Source: Sulfurisphaera ohwakuensis (GTDB taxonomy: Archaea; Thermoproteota; Thermoprotei_A; Sulfolobales; Sulfolobaceae). Taken from it: 64,000 nt of DNA. The notes under the pieces are model-generated. The model did no database searches. It was given only the letters and a program-made list of their open reading frames with translations, and had not been told where the DNA came from. This document shows positions 7,876 through 17,864 of this stretch, piece after piece (the first letter of the stretch is position 1; each line of letters begins with the position of its first letter). The DNA lies in the NCBI RefSeq assembly GCF_009729055.1, contig NZ_CP045484.1, positions 1,798,001-1,862,000 of the forward strand, written 5' to 3'. The position numbers and the translations under genes were made by a program.

Positions 7876-8876
7876 CCTCTCGCCCTCCTTAAGGTTCTTC
7901 TAAATGCAAACATTTCCTGTGAGCTTGCTTCTTCATCTCTTAAACTTTTACCAGTTATCTCCATGTAAACTTCATCCATTGTAGGTTCTGTTATTGACAT
8001 TCTAGTAACCTTAATACCATTTTTCATTAAGACTTCTAAGATTTCTGGTGCTTTTTCCTCCCCGTTTTTCACTTTTATTCTTATACCGTCTTGAAACTTC
8101 TTAACTTCAAGTATACCGTCAGTGAAAAGATTGGAAAGAACTGTCAGTGCTTTTTCGTCATTATTTGTTTGTAATGAGATAACATCACCACCTATTCTTT
8201 CTTTCAACTCCTTAGGTGAACCAATAGCTAGTATTTTACCTTTATCTATTATTGCAATTCTGTCCCCGTACATGTCTGCCTCTTCTAAATAATGAGTAGT
8301 TACGAATATTGTCATATCATATTCTTCCTTTAACTTTCTAATATACTGCCATATAGCTGCTCTAGTTTGTGCGTCTAAACCTATCGTTGGTTCATCAAGA
8401 AATAGCACTTTGGGTCTACTAACTAAGGACATGGCAATTTCTAATCTTCTTCTCATCCCTCCGGAATAAGTTGAGACTTTCCTATTTGCAGCATATGTTA
8501 GTTCTACCATCTCTAACAATTCCTTTGCCCTTTTTTCTGCAACGCTTTTAGGTATTCCGTAAAGCCCGGCCATCATCATAATATTTTCCCAACCTGTTAG
8601 GTCTTCATCAGCGGTATATTCTTGGGGTACTACACCTATTGACTGCCTAACTTTAGCCGGTTCTTTAATTATATCATAGCCATTAACGATTGCAGTTCCT
8701 TCTGTAGGTTTTAGCACTGTTGTTAGCATTTTGATAGTTGTTGACTTTCCTGCTCCGTTTGGTCCTAAGAAACCAAAAATCTCTCCATCATAGACTTCGA
8801 AGTTTATATGATCTACAGCCACAAAGTTACCGAATTTTTTGGTTAGGTTTATTGCTTTTATCATTACATTACGCAT
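7872..8876 (-). CDS. ABC transporter ATP-binding protein (DrrA type)
   Basis: This 334-residue ATPase has Walker A GPNGAGKS at about residues 38-45, a Q-loop (GVVPQE), the signature YSGGMRRRL near residue 138, Walker B VLFLDEPT, and the switch His in FVTTHYLEEAD. About 90 residues after the ATPase core form the regulatory C-terminal domain typical of DrrA/NatA-like exporters. It sits between the PadR regulator (overlap 8 bases) and the permease (overlap 4 bases). It should drive export of a small hydrophobic compound as a homodimer bound to the permease. Confidence 0.9.
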   Translation of the reverse strand: MRNVMIKAINLTKKFGNFVAVDHINFEVYDGEIFGFLGPNGAGKSTTIKMLTTVLKPTEGTAIVNGYDIIKEPAKVRQSIGVVPQEYTADEDLTGWENIMMMAGLYGIPKSVAEKRAKELLEMVELTYAANRKVSTYSGGMRRRLEIAMSLVSRPKVLFLDEPTIGLDAQTRAAIWQYIRKLKEEYDMTIFVTTHYLEEADMYGDRIAIIDKGKILAIGSPKELKERIGGDVISLQTNNDEKALTVLSNLFTDGILEVKKFQDGIRIKVKNGEEKAPEILEVLMKNGIKVTRMSITEPTMDEVYMEITGKSLRDEEASSQEMFAFRRTLRRARG

Positions 8877-9276
8877 TTTCTATCACCCCTTGTATTTGTT
8901 TTAATAATTCTAGGATCTTCTCTTTATGAGGGTGAAGCTTATTTCTATCAACTTCTTTAAAAAACATTAAAATTCCTTTAAGTTCCTCCACTGCATCTTC
9001 CACTGAGCCGGAATATCTTGATGGTAAAAGATATTTTATCTCTTCAATTCCTTTCTGTGTAATACTGTATCTTCCGTCATCTAACTTCTCTATAACTCCC
9101 TCTTCTTCCATTTTTGCTAATAAGGGATATACTGAGCCGGGTGATGGTTTCCACCAGCCCCAGGTCATTTTATATATATCGTCAATAATATCTATTCCTC
9201 TCCTCGGAGACTGCCATAATAGCCAAAGTATAAGGTTCCTCAATCTACCTTTTTGCTTTGCTATTAATTCACTCAT
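8869..9276 (-). CDS. PadR-family transcriptional regulator
   Basis: The start is taken as the ATG ending at 9276, giving about 135 residues. A longer frame exists up to 9339, but it would run through two palindromic operators. The winged-helix PadR domain is clear: KGRLRNLILWLLWQSPRRGIDI, WWKPSPGSVYPLLAKMEEEG and EKLDDGRYSITQKGIEEI. A C-terminal helical dimerisation segment rich in Lys and Glu follows. PadR proteins repress exporter genes and release DNA on binding toxic ligands. Being first in the operon with palindromes immediately upstream suggests autoregulation. Confidence 0.87.
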   Translation of the reverse strand: MSELIAKQKGRLRNLILWLLWQSPRRGIDIIDDIYKMTWGWWKPSPGSVYPLLAKMEEEGVIEKLDDGRYSITQKGIEEIKYLLPSRYSGSVEDAVEELKGILMFFKEVDRNKLHPHKEKILELLKQIQGVIENA

Positions 9277-9332
9277 ACTATCGAAATCGATAGTAATAAA
9301 TTTAAATTTTTCGATATATCGAAATCGATAGT
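9277..9332. promoter_or_regulatory. Double palindromic operator of the PadR operon
   Basis: ACTATCGAAATCGATAGT at 9277-9294 is a palindrome with 8-bp arms around a central AA. The same ATCGAAATCGATAGT core recurs at 9318-9332, 38 bp further out, with a partial extra ATATCGA arm. The repeats lie directly upstream of the PadR start and flank an AT-rich TTTAAATTTTT stretch at 9300-9310, a possible TATA region. Two sites around a promoter are the classic layout for repression by a dimeric winged-helix regulator. Confidence 0.7.
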
Positions 9333-9335
9333 ATG

Positions 9336-9725
9336 TCAATAACTCATTTGCTCTGCTATCATTAGAGAGAAAGCCTTAGCGACATCTCTTATTGATATAA
9401 CACCCACACATTTTCCGTCTTTTTCAATTATCAAATGCCTAATATTGTTCCTGGTCATTAAATAAAAAGCGTCATAAATACTCTTGTTATAATCAATCCT
9501 TATTAAATTAGTTGAAGCTATTTCGATAGCTGGTGAATTGAGACTTAATCCTCTGTGGACAGCATTGACTATATCCCTCTCAGTTACGATCCCTGTTATC
9601 TTATCTCCATCCTTAAGAACTACTGAACCTACATTTTCCTTTATCATCATGTCTGCTACTTCCTTAATTGTTGAGTTTGAAGGTAGACTTACTAAATTTT
9701 TAGTAATTAATTGACCTATTAACAT
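9336..9725 (-). CDS. Two-CBS-domain protein
   Basis: This 129-residue protein consists of two CBS motifs and nothing else. The first (about 1-65) has NVGSVVLKDGDKITGIVTERD, and the second (about 70-125) has NNIRHLIIEKDGKCVGVISIRD. CBS pairs bind AMP, ATP, NAD or S-adenosyl compounds and report energy state. It is transcribed on its own between the PadR operator and the FixX gene. It is a clear paralogue of the CBS protein at 38773-39204, which is coupled to citrate synthase. The partner here is unknown. Confidence 0.85.
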   Translation of the reverse strand: MLIGQLITKNLVSLPSNSTIKEVADMMIKENVGSVVLKDGDKITGIVTERDIVNAVHRGLSLNSPAIEIASTNLIRIDYNKSIYDAFYLMTRNNIRHLIIEKDGKCVGVISIRDVAKAFSLMIAEQMSY

Positions 9726-9780
9726 AAATATATATACGTAATAAAACTATTTTAGCTTTTCTATAGAGAAAATAAGGAGA

Positions 9781-9803
9781 GAAATAATAAAAAAGAATAA
9801 AAG
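9781..9803 (-). terminator. T-rich terminator after fixX
   Basis: On the minus strand the bases about 20 nt past the FixX stop read TTTTATTCTTTTTTATTATT, a T-tract of the archaeal termination type. No dyad is evident. Confidence 0.45.
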
Positions 9804-9820
9804 GGAATTTATATTATATA

Positions 9821-10102
9821 TCATCCGTATCTTAAAGATATTCCTAAACCGTATCTCGGGTATTTCCAGACAATGTTATTAAATGGGCAAACTATTTTAC
9901 AAGCCCCGCATTCAAGGCAATTTTCATATGAGACTATTATTTTTCCTTCGACAAAAGAGTATACGTTTGCTGGACAAACGGTAATACATGGTGATTTATA
10001 AGTCTCATGACATTTATTGCAAACTTGTTGATCTTTTATCTCAAGGTGTGGTTTCTCATCTCTTTTATATCTTAGTGTGTAAAGTCTTTCTTCTACTCTC
10101 AT
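9821..10102 (-). CDS. fixX: FixX-like ferredoxin of ETF complex (copy 1)
   Basis: This 93-residue ferredoxin-like protein is the FixX subunit, which docks on the FixC flavoprotein and passes electrons to quinone. It has one Cys set CNKCHETYKSPCITVCP and a second CLECGACKIVCPFN with all four cysteines, then the usual WKYPRYGLGISLRYG end. Four bases overlap fixC, so it is the last gene of the etfAB-fixC-fixX operon. Unlike the copy at 28147, the second cluster motif is complete. Confidence 0.87.
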   Translation of the reverse strand: MRVEERLYTLRYKRDEKPHLEIKDQQVCNKCHETYKSPCITVCPANVYSFVEGKIIVSYENCLECGACKIVCPFNNIVWKYPRYGLGISLRYG

Positions 10103-11253
10103 TCTATCACCCCTAAACCTAAGATTAAATGCTTCATGAGTTTACCTAAACTGCTTTTGTAATATTTTAACTTTGAAAAGTCTCCTTCAACCCAACTTGT
10201 TAAGAAATCATTAACAAGATGAGAATAAAGGCCTATGTTTGGCAATAACTCCTTAACTAGTGGTCTTGATTTTATAACCTTAGATATTTCTCTAGCTTCG
10301 AAAAGCATTTTTGAATATGAGTAACAGTTCTCAGCCTTTCCGGCTAAGTAACCTGATATAATTGCTGGTCCAATGCCGTCAAAAGTTAGCGGGTCAACTA
10401 ATCCTAACGCGTCACCAGCAACATAAACTGATCCTTCACAAGGTTTAAATGATGGAAATCCGTTCTCAGGAATTATCTTTGCCGAGTATTCCCTTAGTGA
10501 GAAACCTTTTACTAACTCTGCGTATGGCGTCTTAAATGAATCCAGAAGTTCAAAAGGTCTGATACCCATAGTTATAATCTCATCAACCCTAGCTCCAACA
10601 CCTATAGCTACTGAGTCCTTGTAAGTATAAATAAAACCTGCTGATGGAAAAGGATAATCGGTTATTATCCTCCAGCTTTCTCCTTCATCACCTTGTAGAT
10701 TAAACCTTTTCTCAACTTCATTTCTTGTAGATGCATAAACCTCTTTTACTCCTAAGACCGTTTCCTCGTTCTTTAACTCTCTTCTAAGCCCTAAGGACAT
10801 TGAAAGTAAAGCGTTAGCTCCTTCTGCAATAACGATCTTATCTCCTTCAACGCTTCCCCTTTCAGTTATAACTTTATTACCTTCAATTCCAGTTACAGTA
10901 GTTTTAGTAATTAATAATGCTCCCGCACTTTCAGCCCTTTGAGCTAACCATTTATCGAATTTTAAACGTGAAATCGTATACAGTTTACTCTTAGGTTTAA
11001 CTACAATCTCACTTTCATCATCTTTACTTCTGAAAATTAGTCTAACTCTTTTTACTATTCTTTCAAATGGGATATCCTTAGTTTCAAAGACTTTAGAAAT
11101 TTCAGACTCCCTTATCATCGCCCCAGAAACATTCTTTGCTCCGGGTTCTGAGCCTCTCTCTATTAAAAGTACTTTATACCCATTTTTTGCTAAAGTATAA
11201 GCTGATGCTGAACCAGATGGACCAGCACCAATTACAATTGCATCGTATTTCAT
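10099..11253 (-). CDS. fixC: FixC-type ETF:quinone oxidoreductase flavoprotein (copy 1)
   Basis: This 384-residue FAD enzyme has an N-terminal dinucleotide motif (VIGAGPSGSASAYTLA) and the GAKNVSGAMI stretch typical of FixC/ETF-QO. A second FAD contact, VYVAGDALGLVDPLTFDGIG, lies near residue 275. With FixX it accepts electrons from the ETF dimer and reduces membrane quinone. It overlaps the upstream fused etfAB gene and the downstream fixX by 4 bases each. FixABCX complexes in Pyrobaculum and others bifurcate electrons from NADH to ferredoxin and quinone. Whether this one does is an inference from the gene set. Confidence 0.9.
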   Translation of the reverse strand: MKYDAIVIGAGPSGSASAYTLAKNGYKVLLIERGSEPGAKNVSGAMIRESEISKVFETKDIPFERIVKRVRLIFRSKDDESEIVVKPKSKLYTISRLKFDKWLAQRAESAGALLITKTTVTGIEGNKVITERGSVEGDKIVIAEGANALLSMSLGLRRELKNEETVLGVKEVYASTRNEVEKRFNLQGDEGESWRIITDYPFPSAGFIYTYKDSVAIGVGARVDEIITMGIRPFELLDSFKTPYAELVKGFSLREYSAKIIPENGFPSFKPCEGSVYVAGDALGLVDPLTFDGIGPAIISGYLAGKAENCYSYSKMLFEAREISKVIKSRPLVKELLPNIGLYSHLVNDFLTSWVEGDFSKLKYYKSSLGKLMKHLILGLGVIE

Positions 11254-13058
11254 TGCGGAACACCCTTTTCCTTGACAATTTTAATTAATTCTGGGACTAC
11301 TTCAAAAATATCTCCTATTACACCATAATCACAATTTTGAAATATCGGTGCTTCGGGATCTATGTTTACCGCTATTATTCTTCTCGCTCCAGAAATTCCT
11401 ACAAGGTGTTGTACTGCTCCAGAAACTCCGAGAGCAATGTAAAGCTTAGGCCTAATTGTAGTCCCGGTTTGACCTATCTGTCTTTCTTTAGGATACCAGC
11501 CCATATCAGCTAAGGGCTTAGAAACACCTACAACTCCGTTAAGTACTGAAGCCAATTCCTCAGCAAGTTTAATATTTTCTGGTGACTTAATTCCCCTACC
11601 AACACCTACAACTATATCTGCTTCAGCTAGTACATTCCTCTTCTGTAGTTTAGTGTAATTCAATACTTTAAATTTAGTAGAAAGATCTTCTATTTCCTCA
11701 ACTATGACTTCTCCTTCCTTTGGAATTTTAATGGGATAAAACACTCCACCTCTTACTGTTATCATAACTGGCTTATGATTAGGACAAATAATTGTACTCA
11801 TTTCCTTTCCTCCGAAATCCGGTCTTGTTGAATAGATTATTCCTTTTTCATCAACATCAAAACTCACACAATCAGCAATCAATCCAGTGTCAACTTCTAT
11901 TGCAGTAGTTGAAGCTAATTCCCTTGAATTTCTTGTACCAGGGAAGAATATGGCTTCAGGTTTATATTTCTTAATAACTTTTGATAAAGCCCTAGTATAA
12001 ACATCATTAATGTAGAACGGAAATCCTTTAACTCTAGCATGATATACCTTATCAACACCGTAATTAAATGCCTCTTTAATAATTGGTTTAACCTCATCAT
12101 CTCCAACTATTACACCAGCTAATTTAGTATCTAAGAGATCTGCTATTCTTCTCCCTTCAGACATAATTTCCCATGATACTCTGTTTACCTCATCTCCAGT
12201 ATGGTCAATATAAACCCATATTTCACCATTTACCTTAGCCTTTGGTTGGGGTTTAACATATGTCTCTTTTATTTCATTGACTTCCTTCAACGATTTAACA
12301 ATTTTATCATAAACCCATTGTGGTGCATCATTACCTCTGTAAATTTCTGGGTTTCTTGTTTTTGGTGGTGGATGAACTTTAATTACTTTGGTTGGTGAGC
12401 CAGATAAACCAATTTTATTAGGCTCAGCACCTATATCATCCTTAGATAATTTAGGTATCTTAACGGTTTTTGATTTAATTAGGCTAAGAATATCAGGCTC
12501 TCTGGGTTTATTTATCGTTTCTAAAACTGTAAAAACTGCAGGTAAAGGAACTTCTATTTCTTCTTCCTCGTTCTCAACAGTCCTAATTACTTTGGCTTTT
12601 CCCTCACCAATTTCTATGAATTTTGACACATAACCAACTGAAGGAATTCCCAGCCATTTTCCAGTTTGTGGTCCAACTTGTTCTGTTTCTCCATCCACTG
12701 CTCTTCTTCCGAATAAGTAAATATCGCCTTCACCAATCTTCTTTATTGCCTTGTATAAAGTATATGAGGTTGCCCATGTATCAGCACCAGCCATAGCTCT
12801 GTCAGTTATTAAATATGCCTCGTCAGCACCCATCGCTATTGCTTCTCTTAAGGCATTTTCAGCTTGTGGCGGGCCCATAGTAATTACTATAACTTTTCCA
12901 CCGTACCTTTCTCTAAGCCTAATTCCCTCTTCAATTGCATGTAAATCTGGTGGGTTAATTACGGCTGGGACTCCTTCCCTTACAAGATTATTTGTTACTG
13001 GATCTATTCTTAAATCATCGGCATCTGGAACTTGCTTAATTGAAACAAATATTCTCAT
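11250..13058 (-). CDS. fixAB: Fused electron-transfer flavoprotein EtfB-EtfA (FixA-FixB)
   Basis: This protein of about 600 residues joins the two ETF subunits in one chain. Residues 1 to about 270 are the beta/FixA half (VSIKQVPDADDLRIDP, then EGIRLRERYGGKVIVITMGP with the AMP/FAD site). The rest is the alpha/FixB half, with its FAD-binding VGVGRGIKSPENIKLAEEL and SGAVQHLVGISGARRIIAVN motifs near the end. The ATG ending at 13058 is preferred over the preceding TTG. It heads an operon with fixC and fixX. A second, unfused FixA/FixB pair lies at 25363-26933, so this genome keeps both architectures. Confidence 0.9.
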   Translation of the reverse strand: MRIFVSIKQVPDADDLRIDPVTNNLVREGVPAVINPPDLHAIEEGIRLRERYGGKVIVITMGPPQAENALREAIAMGADEAYLITDRAMAGADTWATSYTLYKAIKKIGEGDIYLFGRRAVDGETEQVGPQTGKWLGIPSVGYVSKFIEIGEGKAKVIRTVENEEEEIEVPLPAVFTVLETINKPREPDILSLIKSKTVKIPKLSKDDIGAEPNKIGLSGSPTKVIKVHPPPKTRNPEIYRGNDAPQWVYDKIVKSLKEVNEIKETYVKPQPKAKVNGEIWVYIDHTGDEVNRVSWEIMSEGRRIADLLDTKLAGVIVGDDEVKPIIKEAFNYGVDKVYHARVKGFPFYINDVYTRALSKVIKKYKPEAIFFPGTRNSRELASTTAIEVDTGLIADCVSFDVDEKGIIYSTRPDFGGKEMSTIICPNHKPVMITVRGGVFYPIKIPKEGEVIVEEIEDLSTKFKVLNYTKLQKRNVLAEADIVVGVGRGIKSPENIKLAEELASVLNGVVGVSKPLADMGWYPKERQIGQTGTTIRPKLYIALGVSGAVQHLVGISGARRIIAVNIDPEAPIFQNCDYGVIGDIFEVVPELIKIVKEKGVPQ

Positions 13059-13258
13059 CAACTATAATATCTAATCATACGTATATAAATCTACATTTGA
13101 TATTTTTAAAATCATATTGAATTTTTTAAACAACGCTTTAAGGTAGAGTTTTAATTAAGAAGCATAAGCTCTAATTAAATAATATACGACGTAGAAACTT
13201 TCTGGTTACAACTAGAAAGCACAATATATAATTTCGCTTGATGAAATAGTCAGGTAAA

Positions 13259-13275
13259 GCAAAAAGTTAAAAAAG
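13259..13275 (-). terminator. T-rich terminator after Mo-hydroxylase operon
   Basis: Just past the large-subunit stop the minus strand reads AACTTTTTTAACTTTTTGC, two T-runs in a row, an archaeal-type terminator. Confidence 0.45.
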
Positions 13276-13290
13276 TTAGATTCCTTTTTA

Positions 13291-15525
13291 TTATAATATA
13301 TCTTCAGGTCTAACGGGTGTCTTTGTAAACCTCTTCCCTGTCGCATCCTCTAATGCTCTGATAATCACGGCAGGTCCAACTATTAATGCGGCTTCACCTA
13401 CTCCTTTAGCACCTGTAGGCCATGCTGATGTGTGAGGTTTTTCAACGAAGTAGCTCTCGAACTTTGGTGCTTCAACAGCTGTCGGTATAAAGTAATCAGC
13501 ATAAGTAACAGTGAGTTGTCCATCTTCGTTAATGATAGCCTCTTCATATAATGCTTGTCCAACAGCTTGCACGGCACCCCCGTGTATTTGACCTTCAGCT
13601 AATGCCGGATTTATTACATTACCTATATCATCATATGCTTTGTATGTTAATACTCTAGGAATACCGTAGTCATTGACTTCAACAACCGCTACATGAACAC
13701 CATACGGGAATGTAACATCACCAGGTAAGATTATTTGGGCTGATATTCCTAACTCTTTACCATAATAACCGTTTCTAGCTACATCATTCCAACTTACTTT
13801 TTTACTCTTATCTTTCTTATTATAGAATTCTCCACTCTCATACTCAATTTCTTCTACATCTGCATTTAATAACCTAGCCGCAATTCTCTTCATTTTTTCT
13901 AATACTTCCTTTGAAGCAACCATAGCCGCACTAGCTGCAGCAGCTGCTGTTCTTGAACCATAAGTTCCCATACTTGCTACTACTGTTTCTGTATCTCCCC
14001 ATATTACCTTAATTCTATTAATATCTATTTGCAAAGTATCTGCAACTACTTGTGCGATTGCCGTTTCTGTTCCTTGACCGTGAGGAGTTCCTCCAGTGAT
14101 AACTAATACATCACCGTTTTCATCGACTCTGATTTCTCCAAATTCCCAAGGGCCAAAACCACTAATTTCCAGATAATACGCCATACCAACTCCTACTTTT
14201 CTTCCCTTCTTTCTCTCTTCTTCAGCCCATTTCTTTAATTCATAGTATTGGAGTTTCTGTATTCCATCCTTTAGTAAAGCCAAGTAATCACCAGAATCAT
14301 ATTTCAGTCCAAAGGGATTTGTATATGGCATTTCATTTGCCCTTACTAAATTCTTCTCTCTAATAGTTACGTCGTCTAACTTTAATTCATCGGCTACAAT
14401 ACTCATAATTCTCTCTATGATAAATGTTGCCTCTGGTCTGCTAGCACCTCTATACATTGTAATTGGTGGGGTAGTAGTATAAACAGCCCTACTTCTTATA
14501 CTAACGCCTTTAATCTTATAAGGTCCAGGTACCATTAGTGGAATTATTGCCGGTTGTAATGGTGCAGTAAGTGTTAAATAAGCACCTAAGTCGACTAGTA
14601 AGTCACCTCTTATGCCTAATACCGTACCATCGTTCTTTACTGCTACTTCTCCCTTAAACGTATTATGTCTGGCCTCTGATGCCAACATTTCCTCACTTCT
14701 TGTAGCTGTCCATCTTACGGCTCTTCCTAACTTTATTGAAGAGGCTATAACGCTAACTTCTTCTGGCATAAAGTTAACTTTGCTTCCAAAAGCTCCACCA
14801 ACATCTGGCATTATTACTCTTATTTTACTAGCTGGTATTCCAAATATTCTCGCAAACTCATTTCTAGCTAAATGAGGAACTTGAGTAGAATACCATATTG
14901 TTAATGTTCCGCCTTCATAGCGTGAAACTATACCTCTAGGTTCCATTGGTGATGGAATTAATCTATTATTAGTTATTTCAACTGGGATAACTTTATCTGC
15001 TTGCTTAAAGGCTTCTTCTACATTTCCACCATTAAAGGTTTGATCAAAGGCTACATTAGTTTTTAACTCCTCGTGGATTATTACTTTATCTTCTAAAGCC
15101 TCTTCCATTTTTACTACTGATGGTAATTTCTCGTAATCAACGTTTACTTTATCAATAGCATCTCTAACAACATATTTATTTACACCAACAACTATTGCTA
15201 CAGGCTCACCGGCAAATCTAACTTTATCATCAGCTAACGGCTTTCTGGGAACAAATTTCCACATCCTCGGATCTTCATATGTGGTCCAAATTCTTATACC
15301 GTCTTTTATTAAAGGTGCCAAATCCTTGTAAGTGTATACAGCAACTATACCTGGGACCTTTAGTGCATCTGTAACATCTATGCTCTTTATTTTAGCATGT
15401 GAATAGGGACTTCTTACAAATCCAGCATATAGTGCTGATATTTGAATATCGTCAACATAAGTACTTTTTCCGGTTACGAACTTATCATCATAAAGTCTTT
15501 TAACTGCTTGACCAACATACCTCAT
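13291..15525 (-). CDS. cutA: Molybdenum hydroxylase large subunit (aldehyde/glyceraldehyde oxidoreductase type)
   Basis: This 744-residue protein belongs to the xanthine oxidase/CO dehydrogenase family and binds the Mo-cytosine-dinucleotide cofactor. Seen are the N-terminal a/b hammerhead, VGGAFGSKV, the [15 protein letters not shown] loop ([13 protein letters not shown]), and the catalytic Glu in [14 protein letters not shown] near the C-terminus. The active-site loop reads [11 protein letters not shown] and lacks the Cys-bearing AYxCSFR of true (form I) CO dehydrogenases, so CO oxidation is unlikely. Sulfolobus enzymes with this three-gene layout oxidise glyceraldehyde and other aldehydes. 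It overlaps the small-subunit gene by 4 bases. Confidence 0.87.
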   Translation of the reverse strand: MRYVGQAVKRLYDDKFVTGKSTYVDDIQISALYAGFVRSPYSHAKIKSIDVTDALKVPGIVAVYTYKDLAPLIKDGIRIWTTYEDPRMWKFVPRKPLADDKVRFAGEPVAIVVGVNKYVVRDAIDKVNVDYEKLPSVVKMEEALEDKVIIHEELKTNVAFDQTFNGGNVEEAFKQADKVIPVEITNNRLIPSPMEPRGIVSRYEGGTLTIWYSTQVPHLARNEFARIFGIPASKIRVIMPDVGGAFGSKVNFMPEEVSVIASSIKLGRAVRWTATRSEEMLASEARHNTFKGEVAVKNDGTVLGIRGDLLVDLGAYLTLTAPLQPAIIPLMVPGPYKIKGVSIRSRAVYTTTPPITMYRGASRPEATFIIERIMSIVADELKLDDVTIREKNLVRANEMPYTNPFGLKYDSGDYLALLKDGIQKLQYYELKKWAEEERKKGRKVGVGMAYYLEISGFGPWEFGEIRVDENGDVLVITGGTPHGQGTETAIAQVVADTLQIDINRIKVIWGDTETVVASMGTYGSRTAAAAASAAMVASKEVLEKMKRIAARLLNADVEEIEYESGEFYNKKDKSKKVSWNDVARNGYYGKELGISAQIILPGDVTFPYGVHVAVVEVNDYGIPRVLTYKAYDDIGNVINPALAEGQIHGGAVQAVGQALYEEAIINEDGQLTVTYADYFIPTAVEAPKFESYFVEKPHTSAWPTGAKGVGEAALIVGPAVIIRALEDATGKRFTKTPVRPEDIL

Positions 15526-16013
15526 GCTCTCATCCTCCTAGAAGCATCTTGTACAGCTTTTACTATGTTTTGATAACCAGTACATCTGCAGATATTACCG
15601 TGTAAACCATCTCTTATTTCCTCTTCTGTTGGTGACGGGTTTTCCTTAAGTAAATAGTAAGTTTGCATAATCATACCAGGTGTACAATAACCGCATTGTA
15701 AGGCAAAATTATCTTTAAATGCCTCTTGGATTGGATGTAATTTACTATCTGATGATAAGCCTTCAATAGTAGTTATTTCTGCGCCATCAGCTTGAACAGC
15801 TAAAACTGTGCATGATTTAACTGACTTACCATTCATTAATACTGTACAAGCACCACAAGTAGAGGTATCGCAACCAATTTTCGTACCAGTTAAGCCTAGT
15901 TCGTCCCTTAGGAAATGTACTAATAACATTCTGGGCTCAATATCTCTTTCATACCAGACTCCGTTAACTTTTACCCTAATTTTCACTTTTTCTCCTGGTC
16001 TAACTAACAACAC
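15522..16013 (-). CDS. cutC: Molybdenum hydroxylase small subunit, two 2Fe-2S clusters
   Basis: This 163-residue protein starts at a GTG. The N-terminal plant-type 2Fe-2S domain shows [16 protein letters not shown] with a further Cys in KSCTVLA. The C-terminal four-helix domain carries QCGYCTPGM and [11 protein letters not shown], the second cluster. It relays electrons between the Mo site in the large subunit and FAD in the medium subunit. It overlaps the medium-subunit gene by 14 bases and the large-subunit gene by 4. Length is normal for the family (about 160). Confidence 0.92.
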   Translation of the reverse strand: MLLVRPGEKVKIRVKVNGVWYERDIEPRMLLVHFLRDELGLTGTKIGCDTSTCGACTVLMNGKSVKSCTVLAVQADGAEITTIEGLSSDSKLHPIQEAFKDNFALQCGYCTPGMIMQTYYLLKENPSPTEEEIRDGLHGNICRCTGYQNIVKAVQDASRRMRA

Positions 16014-16851
16014 CTAACACCTCTTTTAACACATTTATGGTAACGAGTTGAGTAACTTTCCTTCTATAAGATGAACTCCCTCTTGAATCAGAGGGAGGAT
16101 TAATGGAGTTTGAAACTTTTTCTGCAAATTCCTTAATCTTACTTAATGAAGCTTCACCAACTAGCATTTTCTCAAGCTCATAGGGCCTATAAGGCTTATC
16201 ACCAACCCCAGTATAGGCTACTCTTATATCTTCAACCTTATTACCTTCAACTTTGGCTAAAACTGCCATTCCAACTAGAGCAAAGTCTCCGGCTCTTCTA
16301 ACAATTTTCTCATACTTAAATTTGTAACCTTGAAGTACAGGGAATTTTATCTCTCTAAGTATTTCATCTTCTCTAAGTTCAGTAGTGAATGGACCCTTAA
16401 AGAAATCCTTTGCAGGAACTTCTCTTTCTCCAGAAGATGAAATCAAAACCATTTTTGCATCATAGGCTAAGGCTACTGCAGGATAATCTGCCGATGGATC
16501 GGCATTACTTAGACTTCCACCTATTGTACCCATGTTTCTAACTTGCATATCTCCAACTTTCGATGCTGTATGTGAAAGTAACGGTAATTTATTCTTTATA
16601 GTTAGATCTTTAACAATATCAGCGTGTTTTATCATAGAACCTATAGAGACTGTATTTCCCTCATCTCTTATGAAGTATAATTCCCTAAGAGAGTTAAGGT
16701 CAACAAGGAATTTAGGCTGTATAAGGCGAAACTTTAACATAGGTATTAAACTTTGTCCGCCAGCAAGAGGTTTTGTTCCTCCACCACTCATAAAATCTAA
16801 TGCGTCCGCAAGAGATGATGGTCTATAGTATCCGAATTGAGGAGGAAACAT
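16000..16851 (-). CDS. cutB: Molybdenum hydroxylase medium subunit, FAD binding
   Basis: This 283-residue flavoprotein has the family FAD-binding motifs: [15 protein letters not shown] near residue 30 and [20 protein letters not shown] near residue 110. The CO dehydrogenase flavoprotein C-terminal domain follows. It is the first gene of the medium-small-large operon. The start is the ATG at 16851, about 1.0 kb from the divergent rhodanese. The likely electron acceptor (ferredoxin, quinone or oxygen) cannot be told from sequence. Confidence 0.9.
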   Translation of the reverse strand: MFPPQFGYYRPSSLADALDFMSGGGTKPLAGGQSLIPMLKFRLIQPKFLVDLNSLRELYFIRDEGNTVSIGSMIKHADIVKDLTIKNKLPLLSHTASKVGDMQVRNMGTIGGSLSNADPSADYPAVALAYDAKMVLISSSGEREVPAKDFFKGPFTTELREDEILREIKFPVLQGYKFKYEKIVRRAGDFALVGMAVLAKVEGNKVEDIRVAYTGVGDKPYRPYELEKMLVGEASLSKIKEFAEKVSNSINPPSDSRGSSSYRRKVTQLVTINVLKEVLGVVS

Positions 16852-17060
16852 TAAGTCTTTCTACTCATTACAATATAAAAATTTTTGTATTCGTTTCGTA
16901 TAAAAAGTAATTAATGTAAAATATGAACAACTATTCATATTTTTTCTTAGCATTATTATGGTAACAAATGAGGTAAAACTATTTCCAATTTGAGAGAAAA
17001 TGGAAAGATTAAACTGTAATGATTAATTCGATTTTGACTATATAACAAGTTTTTAATTAT

Positions 17061-17864
17061 TTAACGTTCAATTGGTACACCTACTAAATTACCATACTCT
17101 ACCCATGAACCATCATAGAGTCTAACATTTTTATAGAAAAGAACTTCTTTCAGCACGTACCAAACTGCTGAAGCTCTCGCTCCAGTCCTACAGTATACTA
17201 CTATTTCTTTATCCTTATTTATACTAGAAAATATTTTTTCTAGTTCTTCTCTTTCTTTCAAAGTGCCGTCTTCATTAAATAAGAGTGTCCAGGGTATATT
17301 CTTGGCATTGGGTATATGGCCACTAACTTGCGTTTGTTCACATTTATGTTCTGGTGGAGCAGATGTTAAACCTTCATACTCTTCTCTATTTCTAGCATCT
17401 ATTAATTCGACGGAGTTCAACTTTGAAAGTAATTCCCATAAAAGTATACGCGAACTCCAATCTACTCTCTTAACAACGTAATTAGATTTTTCTGATGAAA
17501 TCGTAGTCTTATTCTCTACTGGATAGCCTTCTTTTAACCATTTATATATACCACCATTAAGTATAGCAACATTTTCGTGACCGTAAGCTTTCATTAACCA
17601 ATAAGTATAAAATGCATATCTGTTACCCATGTCACTATATAAAACGATTAAGTCGTCCTCTTTGATTCCTAAATTACCTAGTACTTTACTAAACTTTTCT
17701 GGTGGTGCAAAATCTCTTATCTTGTCATGAAGTAGTGACTTCCATGGTAAAAGTAATGCATTAGGTATATGACCTTCATAATAATTAATTTCTGGATCAA
17801 AATCTATTTCGAGAATCTTCACTTCATTTAAATTCTCGTAAAGCCATTTTACACTTACAAGCAT
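17061..17864 (-). CDS. Thiosulfate sulfurtransferase (tandem rhodanese)
   Basis: This 267-residue protein has two rhodanese domains. The N-terminal one (about 1-125) lacks an active Cys at the expected place (VLYSDMGNRYAFY). The C-terminal one has the active-site loop CRTGARAS near residue 229. It transfers sulfane sulfur to cyanide or thiols in vitro. In Sulfolobales such enzymes take part in sulfur oxidation and detoxification. The ATG at 17864 lies inside one copy of a 20-bp direct repeat shared with the divergent peroxiredoxin promoter. Confidence 0.9.
   Translation of the reverse strand: MLVSVKWLYENLNEVKILEIDFDPEINYYEGHIPNALLLPWKSLLHDKIRDFAPPEKFSKVLGNLGIKEDDLIVLYSDMGNRYAFYTYWLMKAYGHENVAILNGGIYKWLKEGYPVENKTTISSEKSNYVVKRVDWSSRILLWELLSKLNSVELIDARNREEYEGLTSAPPEHKCEQTQVSGHIPNAKNIPWTLLFNEDGTLKEREELEKIFSSINKDKEIVVYCRTGARASAVWYVLKEVLFYKNVRLYDGSWVEYGNLVGVPIER

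Noticed and set aside
13200..13225. Hairpin CTTTCTGGTT..AACTAGAAAG as an RNA gene
   Set aside because: A 9-bp stem alone, with no C/D box pair, tRNA pattern or long structured region. A TGATGA downstream lacks a matching CTGA box at the right distance.
13291..16851. True aerobic CO dehydrogenase
   Set aside because: The large subunit lacks the AYxCSFR Cys loop, so I describe it as an aldehyde-type Mo-hydroxylase.
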